From Vigna angularis (lineage: Eukaryota; Streptophyta; Magnoliopsida; Fabales; Fabaceae), in the NCBI RefSeq assembly GCF_016808095.1, contig NC_068976.1:34900371-34964370 (forward strand): DNA of 64,000 nucleotides, given 5' to 3'. Position numbers and translations under genes: made by a program. The notes beneath the pieces are model-generated. The model saw nothing but the letters and a program-made list of their open reading frames with translations. It did no database searches and was not told the DNA's origin. Shown piece after piece: positions 56,050-64,000 of this stretch (position 1 is its first letter; each line of letters begins with the position of its first letter).

Positions 56050-56071
56050 CAGTTATTTTTGCCCAGCCCTA
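56050..56071 (-). repeat. hAT right terminal inverted repeat
   Basis: On the minus strand it reads TAGGGCTGGGCAAAAATAAC then TG, the classical hAT-type TAGGGxTGGGCAAA end. The target duplication CTCACAAC follows at 56072. Confidence 0.85.
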
Positions 56072-56079
56072 CTCACAAC

Positions 56080-56725
56080 TATCTAAAAGATAAGTTTTCA
56101 TGTAGTTACCTAGGAAGACAAGTTTTTCCATTTACAATCTAGAAGACAAATTTTCACAACTAAGGGAAAACAAGAAACCAAAGGTTAAAGGAGAAAACCA
56201 TAACTAAGATGAGCTTTTAAGAAGGAAGAGGAACAAAAGAAAGATGGAGTAATTTTATGTATTGAAAGAAGAAAAGTTAGAAACTTTTTTGTTGTATCCC
56301 CGTTTTCTAAATTCACTCTCTTAACTCGAAGTTATATATATTCATTTTTTTTGTCTTCAGTCCAAACACTACTATATGCATCCTCCTATGAATACATACA
56401 CCATATAAAATATGTCATTAAATTAAACAAATCTTAAACGTAAATGGATTTTAATTATTCTTTTAAAATTAATTCATAAACTTATATTATCATTGAAACC
56501 AACTCATTGCAATACTAATTAATGTTACATTTTATTGTACGAAAATATTGTAAAATAAATTTTATTTTTTGTAAAATAATTTTAAAATTTACTTACATAA
56601 AAAAAATCCTTGATAAAAAAAATAAAGTTCAGCTTTCTCGTTTAGAATGACGAAACAATGTTTTACAATTTGATGACAAATTTGGGTTCATAAAAATGAT
56701 AAAAATAATTTTTTACATGTATGAA

Positions 56726-56771
<46 letters not shown>

Positions 56772-56909
56772 TATGTTCAATTATGTTTAGGGTAATAATA
56801 TATAGATTGAGTATTTTTATAACATTTCATGTTTTTTTTTTAATTTAAATAGTAATTGTTTAATTGTACAATTACATCTTTATTTTCATAAAAAATCATT
56901 AGTGATAAT
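56080..56909. other. AT-rich intergenic DNA
   Basis: No gene. It contains a (TAA)n tract at 56726-56770. Confidence 0.5.
56726..56770. repeat. (TAA)n microsatellite, about 45 bp
   Basis: About fifteen uninterrupted AAT/TAA units. Confidence 0.95.
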
Positions 56910-57025
56910 TGTTGGAAGTCCCGCATCGACTAGAGATAAGACCAATTCATAGTTTATAAGTGGGTGCAAACCTCATCCTACAAGCCAGTTTTGTGAAGTT
57001 GAGTTAGGCTCAAAGCCCACTTCTA
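56910..57025 (+). mobile_element. TRIM-family solo LTR with perfect target duplication
   Basis: TGTTGGAAGTCCCGCATCGA ... GTGGGTGCAAACCTCATCCT ... GAGTTAGGCTCAAAGCCCAC then TTCTA. Flanked by ATAAT at 56905-56909 and 57026-57030. Same family as 2161-2475. It is a younger copy by its closeness to the family pattern. Confidence 0.8.
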
Positions 57026-57416
57026 ATAATAACTTTCTTAAAACATGATGAAATTTGGATGAAAACTTGTTTCCAAAATTATAGTGTTCAACATGAAATT
57101 TGAAGGTATGAATGTGCATATGGTAGAAATATGTATTTTGAATAATGTAAGAATGGAAGCATATCGAAATGATGTGGTTGCTTATAATAAATATATGCCA
57201 AAAATGGGTAAAGAAAAAGAAAAGAGGTTGACATGATTGTAGGTTTAAATTTTATTTACAAATTTATTCTTATGTAACTTATTTAAGAATTTTTACAATT
57301 GTAAATTAACTATTAGTAATATATTTAGATATTCTTTTGTTATAATAAATACGTAAATAACCTAATTTTATTTACAATTTTTTTATATTGTTTAAGAATT
57401 TTCTGTGTAGGTAATT
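57026..57416. other. AT-rich sequence between LTR fragments
   Basis: No gene or element recognised. Confidence 0.5.
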
Positions 57417-58235
57417 TGTAATATCTCATTTTAATAGTATAAAACTACTAAAGTAAAATGTTACATAGCTGATATCTTACAAGAAACTTGAGATTTCTAT
57501 AGATGGAGATTATACACTTGAAGAACGGACTTATCTAAGCTATTGCTTCATCCTTCTCTTCACACTGAAACAAACTGAGAAATATCCCCTCCCTAAGCTC
57601 ATACCATTTAAGGTGATCATTGCAAAGAGAAACATACATAGATAAACAAAGACAAAAACAAGGGTAAGCTAGTATGAAAAGAAGTATCACATAATATTTA
57701 AATTTCAATATATATCCTAACCCCAATAATTCACACATTTTAGAACCACACAACAACCATAGACCTACTCATCCGGATATAGTATGAATGTCGAGCTTTA
57801 ACATGTTCTGCCCTTGGTGTGGTGGAACAACTGACCCCCCTTAGCTATCACATAAGGTTAGTCCGTTAAAGCGCCCTTTTCCAGATGGAGAAAGGCCTTC
57901 AGGCTAGGATCATGGTGGGTTATGCATTTGTGTGATGGAACAACTAACCCACTCAAAGCTACCACACAAGGTTAGTCTGTTAACCAACGCCTTAGACCAA
58001 GCTAAAGCCCCTAGACTAGGACCTCCTGCTACTCTAACCACATGCCTCACCCTCTCTACTTGAGAATACATGACCATTAGAGTGTTAGGATAACCCATCA
58101 GAACAAAGCTTATTACATTCAAATCAACAACACATGAAATCACCCATGGGAATTTCCTCCTTGGAATCCTTTTTCAATCATACTTTAAGTACATACATAA
58201 CCTCAAGAATTAACCATCATGTCATAAAACATTAT
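57417..58235 (-). mobile_element. Truncated gypsy LTR, related to the intron-1 solo LTR
   Basis: Begins (plus strand) TGTAATATCTCATTTTAATA, matching the reverse complement of the end of the 13444-16034 LTR. It follows it for about 800 bp (ATTTAAGGTGATCAT, CAAGGGTAAGCTAGTA, ATCCGGATATA, AGATGGAGAAAGGCC, CTCTACTTGAGxATxxATGA). It then ends abruptly near 58235. Frames at 57535-57756 and 57910-58143 are not genes. Confidence 0.7.
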
Positions 58236-58698
58236 CTCCTGAAACATATATGAGAAGAACTTGAAGAGCAACATTTGCAATTCCAAGGATCTATGACAAG
58301 GTCAAAGATCAAAACATGTCTTCTTGAATCTTATAATGTTCCATGAAGAGAGAAATTTAAAGAACATGAAGATCATGAGCACAATTGAAGAATAATTTAG
58401 GAAATTAAATAAATTATAATTTTATTTTAATTGCAAACAATTTGTTTCTATTTTTAATTTTTCAAGTTATTTTTATATCCGATGTCTTTGGGCTTTCTTT
58501 TAGGGTTTCTTAGGTGCCTAAAACATTTGTATCTATATATAGGGGTACCAAATATCTATGTAGACACTTTTGAGTCATAATATATGAATTTTCATTTTTG
58601 AGAGAGGATTCTCTTGGTTCTTGGTTTAGAACTCTGATTCTTATCAAAGATTAACATCTTTATGGTTAAACTTCACTTGACTTATCAATCTACTAGAT
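58236..58698. other. Unidentified sequence, possibly another LTR fragment
   Basis: Contains CTATATATAGGGG (a TATA-like motif near 58535) and a GAGAGAGGATTCTCTTGG segment. It could be part of a further LTR. No coding frame. Confidence 0.3.
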
Positions 58699-61660
58699 TG
58701 TGACATCCCCATCTCTGTTTTATTCTGCGTTCTTCTCTGATTTAGTTTTATTGTGCCCCTTGAGGATTCAAATTCAGAAAAGATCGTACTCTTTCCTAGA
58801 CAGAAACGTATCATCATGTATTCCAATTCATATTATAAATCAATTCATACTTCAAGATAAGTATTATAAACAATCATTCAAACAATCACATACATTGAAC
58901 ACACCTTAAGAAATATATAGAAAGACTTAGTTGAAAATATGATATTTTTGCTCAGCCACCAAGTCTGCTCGCTCAACTAAAAATGTTTGCCAGTCCACTC
59001 GCTTAGCCACCATGACTCGCTTTGCGAATACAAAAATAGTGAGTTCAGCTCACTCAGCGACTACACTCGCTCATCTAGATATAGTTCTACTTGCTCAACG
59101 AATACACTTGCTCAGCAGTTACACTCGCTTAGCAGTTACACTCGCTTAACGAGACTGCATAATTCTACAGCACCAAAACTATATAATTTGAACACTTAAC
59201 CCCCCATGACTATCCTAAACACTTTTACCAACTTCTAACCCACCTAAATTAGATTCTAAACTATTATAGACCTAAACAAATGTGCATAATCCAACTTGAA
59301 CTAGTTCTTAACTGTTTTACAACAAGATTTTTAATTTAAAAACAACTAAAACATCACCTTAGAGACCAAAATTAAATTCTACAAGTTCTAGCTCATTTTT
59401 GATCAACTTTGAAACTTTAACAAGTCAAAAATGACTTACCAACACCCTCCAAAATGACCATTTTGACACAAAACCTAAAATTCAAAATCTCAGTAGTCCA
59501 AACCCCCAAAATGAACTTAAAAACCCTCTAAAATCAACTTTTTGACTAGTCACACCTTATTCTACATATTATTATCAACTAATAGCCCCAACAAGTCTTA
59601 ATTGATTCCAAATCATCATATAAAACTCAGTTTTCTCTTTTTAACTCCTAATTCAAAATTTCACCTATCAACTCTATTTTAGACATAACTTGTAACTTAG
59701 TCTAGTTCATTCCTTATCAACTTTATACCAATTTGACACCACTAATATCGAACTAACATAATTCACAACCAAACTCAAGTCCAAAACATAATCATCTCAT
59801 ATACACAACCATCTTTTACAATACTAAACATCAAAACTCATTATAATCAAACAATCACAATTATATTGAAATATATACTCCTATTTTAAACCAAGTCAAC
59901 AATATCTGCAACCAATCTTGAATCATACATATTATATAGAATAACTGTAAGACCCTAGGAAATTGTGGTTATTAGGAATTAATGTGATTATGAGACTTGT
60001 ATATCATTGTTTGATAATTGGTGTTTTATGATTAATTGTTTTCTAAAATTATAATTATTATGTTTATTATTTGATGTTATTATTGATTAAGTGAAACATA
60101 TGATTGATATATTGTTATTTGAATGATTTGTGTAATTTGTTGTTATTAATATGATGTGTTGGATTGAGGGTAGAAGGATGATTTATGATTGAATAGGTGT
60201 GAGCCAAATTCTAGAAAGAAAGAGAGTTCAAGTAAACTTTTGGGTTTTAATTTGTATTTTGGGCCTAATGGAAAAAAGGTCATTTTACTCTCATTAATTA
60301 GTGTAGAAATTAAGTTATGGGTGTGTAAAAAGTAAAGGAAAGGAAAATAAATATGAAATTAAAAGATTTAGTAGTTGGTGATATTATTTTATTTAAAAAG
60401 ATAAAGATAGAATAAGAAAAGATAAAAAAAAAGGGGAAAGGGAAACTAGGGTTTCATAATTAAACTACATCTAAAACGAAAAGAGAGATAAGGAGAGAGA
60501 AAGAGAGATAAGGAGAGAGAGAGAGATTATGATTATGGTTGTATGTTTCTCTTGTTGGGAAAAGGTTTATGTACGCATGAGTATAGGGTTTATGTAATAT
60601 TTGTGTTGGGTTTTCCCTATGAATGTATGTATGGTTGTTTGGTTATCCCAACAGAGGGTTTGATGCTAAGGGAGAATAAAGTTATGAGGCTTTGGGGTTT
60701 TCCATGCAAATGTATGTGTAAGGGTGTGGTAATAATCATATGCATTATAATTGTGTTGTTTGGGTTATAATATGTATAATAATTGAATTTGGATGATTCA
60801 AGTGTTGTGATGTATGTGTTTGAGTATGTTTACAACCCCAGCAGACTCTAACAGCACTTGACCTCTAATGCTAAAATTCACTACCTCACTTCCTCTAAAT
60901 TGACTTAAACAAGCACAATTCACTTTACATTTTATTTGATCACCACTATAACAGATTACTCACATTGATATATTCAATTACAGCAGCACAAAACATCCAA
61001 TTCTGTTCATAATCATCATTTCACAGTTTTCACAATTTAACATTCAAAGAACATACACTCACAACCTAAATTTTCAACCAAACAACATTATAACACATAC
61101 TTTATCACGCACAGAACATACTAATAACTGAAATACAACCTAGCTTCCCTTACCTTATAGATTAATAGTCCAAAACATAGAATCGCTCCAACCGTACCTT
61201 GCACTGCAAGGGAACTCAACAGAAATCTACAACTCACCAATTGGTGATAAAGAACAACTCTTAGAACCTAAATTGAGCTGAAAATTGAAGAAGAAAACGG
61301 CGAGACACATGCAACAGCATTACTTTGCATGATCCAGAATCAAGAACAAGAGAAGAAAGGGGATAAACAGCTTACCAGCTGGAATCAAAGAATGGATCGG
61401 TCAAGATCGAAGCTCTCAACGCCAGGATTGCCTAGGCACCTCCTGATCGTCGAACAGATAACTCAGCAGTGAGAGATTGTAGAGAGAAGTCAGAGAACTC
61501 TGAGGAATAAAGTTCTAAAGAGATGAAGTGTTCTTAGAATAATGAGATGTGTTTATAAAATTCTGTTTATATTATAAGATTAGTTTAAAGTAAAATAATT
61601 TGTCTCATTATTTTAATACACCTATCTGTTCTATAATACTCTATTTTCTAGGTCCTTACA
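58699..61660 (-). mobile_element. 3' LTR of a second Tekay-like gypsy element
   Basis: Plus-strand ends TGTGACATCCCC and TAGGTCCTTACA. The pol and polypurine tract (GTTGGGGAGAA, 61661-61671) follow at once. Its start in element direction aligns with the intron-1 solo LTR. It is about 2.96 kb, longer than its relatives, probably because of an inserted segment (59946-60830). Motifs such as CTCGCTCAGCGA and ACACTCGCTTA recur at 58940-59155. Confidence 0.65.
59946..60830 (+). mobile_element. Possible inserted LTR fragment in opposite orientation
   Basis: Starts TGTAAGACCCTAGGAAATTG inside the LTR described above and has a G/T-rich plus strand in contrast to the C/A-rich flanks. It includes a purine tract (about 60475-60527, GAGAGAGATAAGGAGAGAG). 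TGTAAGACCC is a typical gypsy LTR start. The right boundary (near GTATGTTTACA) and target duplication are not clear. A 75-codon frame (60543-60770) is probably chance. Confidence 0.4.
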
Positions 61661-62256
61661 TTCTCCCCAACAACAAAAAATTTTGCCCTCGAAAATTAGA
61701 CTTACCAGAGAACAAGTGAAGATAGGATTCTCTCATAACTCCCTCTAACTCCCAAGTGGAATGACTTGTTCTACTATCACAGACAACCTTGAATAGACTG
61801 ATGGTCTTTCCTCTAAGCTGTTTGGTCTGGCTCTCCACAATCCTGACATGATGCACCTCAACAGATCTTCTCTGACTTGCACTTCTTCAACTTCTAACAC
61901 GTGAGAAGGATCAGGCACATACTTCCTAAGCTGTGATACATGAAACACTGAATGAAGATTCGCTAGTTGGGGTGCATGGCTATCTCATACGCCAGTGGCC
62001 CTACACACCTCAGGATCTGAAAAGGACCAATGAACCTAAGAGATAACTTCCTAGCACGAATGGCTCTTCCTACGCCAGTAGTAGGAGTCACTCTGAGGAA
62101 TACATGATCCCCAATCGCAAACTCCAACGGTCTCCGTCTCTGATCAACATAGGACTTCTGTCTACTCCGAGACGCCCGCATCCTTTCCTGAATCAACTTC
62201 ACCTTATCGGTCGTTTGCTGAATCAACTCCGACCCAGTCAATACTAATTCTCCATC

Positions 62257-62727
62257 CTAAAACCAGCAAAGAGGCGTTCTACATCTTCTCCCATACAATG
62301 CCTCAAACGGTGTCATGCCAATGTTGGCCTGATAATTGTTGTTGTAGGTGAACTCCACCAACGACAACACCTCATCCCAAATTCCCAAATGATCCAAGAC
62401 ACATGTCCTCAACAAATCCTCAAGTGAATGGATCGTTCTTTCTGACTGGCCATCAGTCTGTGGATGATAAGCTGAACTCATCTGAAGTCTACTGCCCATC
62501 TCACTCTGAAGAGTCTGCCAAAAATAAGATGTAAACCGTGGATCTCGATCTGATACAATACTGGAAGGCTCCCCATGCAGTCTCACCACTTTTGTGATAT
62601 ACAACTGAGCAAGCTTAGCCATAGACATTCTCAAATTGACTGCCAAGAAATGAGCGCTCTTGGTCAACCTGTCCCAGATAACAAAATGACCTTTTACCGT
62701 TCGTGGCAAATGGGTAACAAAGTCCAT
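62257..62727 (-). pseudogene. Integrase core fragment of the second gypsy element
   Basis: 156-codon open piece from DFVTHLPRT through SDRDPRFTSYFWQTL and [18 protein letters not shown] to [12 protein letters not shown]. It lacks a few residues after TVKGH compared with the 54-kb copy, so the core fold is probably damaged although D, D and E are present. Confidence 0.85.
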
Positions 62728-62865
62728 AGCTATGTTATCCCATTTTCACTCAGGAATCTCCAGCTGCTGCAACAAACCCCCAAGTCGTTGGTGCTCCACT
62801 TTAACCTTCTAACAGGTCAAACAAGAAGTAACAAACCGTGCTACGTCTCCCTTCATACTAGACCA

Positions 62866-63465
62866 CTAAAAAGAATCCTTGAGGTCTTGATACATTTTAG
62901 TCATGCTAGGATGCATGCTAAAACGACTCTGGTGACCCTCCTCAAGGATCAATCTCCTCAACTCAGAATCCTTAGAAACACAAACCCTGCCTCTGAACCG
63001 TAGTATACCATCAGTCCCCATAATGAAGTCTCTACCCTGCTCGGTACCAATAAACCCTGCTGACCTTTGAAGCTCGACGTCTAACAATTGATTATCTCTA
63101 ATACGGTCCAACAACCCACTAGACACCACAAGACTGCAGCATTTGATAAAATCTGATTCTAACTCCACCTGCAGTCTCAAGTTCCTAAAACTCTTCACCA
63201 CCTCCAATTCTCTAACCATCAATGCTGATACATGAGTCGTCTTCCTACTCAACGCATCAGCAACCACATTCGCCTTCCTCGGATGGTAGAGGAGATCAAA
63301 CACAAAATCTTTCAAAAACTTCATCCATCTCCTCTGCCTCATGTTCAGCTCCTTCTGATCAAAGAGATACTTCAAACTCTTATGATCACTGAACACCTGA
63401 ACCTGTGCACCATACAAATAGTGCATAAAAATCTTCAAGGCAAACACAACTGCTGCCAACTCCAA
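62866..63465 (-). pseudogene. RNase H/integrase zinc-domain fragment of the second gypsy element
   Basis: 199-codon open piece from [11 protein letters not shown] through [20 protein letters not shown] and ADALSRKTTHVSALMVREL to [16 protein letters not shown], where a TAG replaces the following Trp. The family Gly in MHPG is Ser here. Confidence 0.85.
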
Positions 63466-63501
63466 GTCATGAGTGGGATAATTCTTCTCATGAACCTTGA
63501 G

Positions 63502-63813
63502 TTACCTTGAAGCATAGGCGACCACCTTTCTCTCTTGCATCAACACACAACCTAGTCCCTGATAAGAAGCATCACAGAAAACCACAAAAGGTTTACCTGT
63601 GTCAGGGATAACCAACACTAGAGCATTGGTCAACCTTTGCTTTAGCTCTTGAAAATTAGACTCACATCGGTCCGTCCAAGCAAAAGGTTGATCCTTCCTC
63701 GTTAATTGAGTCAACGACGCTACTATTCTAGAAAAACCTTCTATGAAACGATGATAGTAGCCCGCCAAACCAACAAAACTCCTTATCTCAGTGGCAGACT
63801 TCGTCTCTCCCAT
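63502..63813 (-). pseudogene. RT thumb/RNase H start fragment of the second gypsy element
   Basis: 103-codon piece: [40 protein letters not shown], then VIPDTGKPFVVFCDASYQGL and a stop after YASR. The RT palm continues in another frame to the window end. Confidence 0.85.
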
Positions 63814-64000
63814 TGAAGCACTGATTGAACCTTAGCTGGATCCACAACAATTCCACCCGCTGAGATAACATGCCCTAGAAACTGCATCTCATCTAACCAG
63901 AACTCACACTTAGACAGTTTAGTGTACAACTTCTTCTCTCTCAATACCCCAAGCACTATTCTAAGGTGATTTTCATGCTCCTCCCGAGTCTTAGAATAAA

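Larger units (their letters stand above)
33292..56071 (-). mobile_element. hAT transposon carrying an intact transposase and a nested gypsy composite
   Basis: Left end TAGAGCTAGGCAAATGG; right end reads (reverse complement) TAGGGCTGGGCAAAAAT, 17 of the first 22 bases matching. The 8-bp target duplication CTCACAAC is perfect (33284-33291 and 56072-56079). Subterminal arrays of AACTGAACTG occur inside the left end and related words inside the right end, as is usual for Ac-like elements. The transposase lies at 35005-37002. Removing the nested gypsy insertion (38856-55396 plus one 5-bp duplication) leaves an element of about 6.2 kb. The gypsy insert separates the transposase gene from the right terminus, which probably held its promoter. 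Confidence 0.9.
61679..64000 (-). pseudogene. Decayed gypsy pol of the second element (runs off the window)
   Basis: From high to low: RT palm/thumb (LSKCEFWLDEMQFLGHV..., GYYHRFIEGF), RNase H ([45 protein letters not shown]), integrase zinc region ([19 protein letters not shown]), core ([33 protein letters not shown]), [13 protein letters not shown], and a tail with STWELEGVMRES. Broken by several lesions: a frameshift near 63810, stops near 63500, 62865 and 62255, a short internal deletion after RTVKGH (intact relatives have [11 protein letters not shown]), and a frameshift near 61860. Related to the 38-55 kb pol but a different, older family. Confidence 0.85.

Overview
The window looks like a piece of a dicot plant nuclear genome, most likely a papilionoid legume. 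It is AT-rich and intron-bearing, it carries a type II MIKC MADS-box gene, and it holds plant TRIM, copia, gypsy, hAT and Mutator-like elements plus a decayed plastid tRNA copy. The legume guess rests on the look of the LTR families and is inference. No bacterial, viral or CRISPR-like features were seen.

The one clear host gene is an AGL17-clade (AGL17/AGL21/ANR1-like) MADS-box gene on the minus strand. Its eight coding exons can be joined by eye from 26904 down to 6254, with exon lengths 182, 79, 62, 100, 42, 42, 152 and 19 bp. They give 678 bp and 225 residues with every splice phase matching. Intron 1 is about 13.7 kb and has collected at least five transposable elements: a gypsy solo LTR, an old TRIM LTR, a foldback Mutator-like element, a copia solo LTR and a long-TIR Mutator-like element. 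Intron 3 (4.6 kb) holds an internally deleted copia element. A TATA box and a G-box lie just upstream of the gene.

The left edge (1-6250) holds a possible terminal exon of an unknown gene, a two-copy tandem repeat, a small complete TRIM element and a decayed copia pol relic. From 27.3 to 33.2 kb is AT-rich intergenic DNA with a degenerate copy of plastid trnI-CAU.

From 33292 to 56071 runs one hAT transposon with a perfect 8-bp target duplication (CTCACAAC) and an uninterrupted 665-residue BED-finger transposase. A 16.5-kb Tekay/Del-like gypsy composite (38856-55396, minus strand) sits inside it, flanked by a single 5-bp duplication (GTTTT). The composite contains three full 2583-bp LTRs, two truncated terminal LTR pieces and four different internal regions: pol 3' half only; Gag fused in frame to the pol C-terminal tail; a near-complete gag-pol with two nonsense codons and one frameshift; and a stub of gag. 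Outer ends that share one target duplication imply one insertion that was later, or at integration, multiplied and trimmed.

The right end (56.1-64 kb) holds a TRIM solo LTR with a perfect target duplication, a truncated LTR related to the intron-1 solo LTR, and the 3' LTR and decayed pol of another gypsy element that runs off the window. There is no operon-like cooperation here: the content is one developmental regulator gene embedded in layered mobile DNA.
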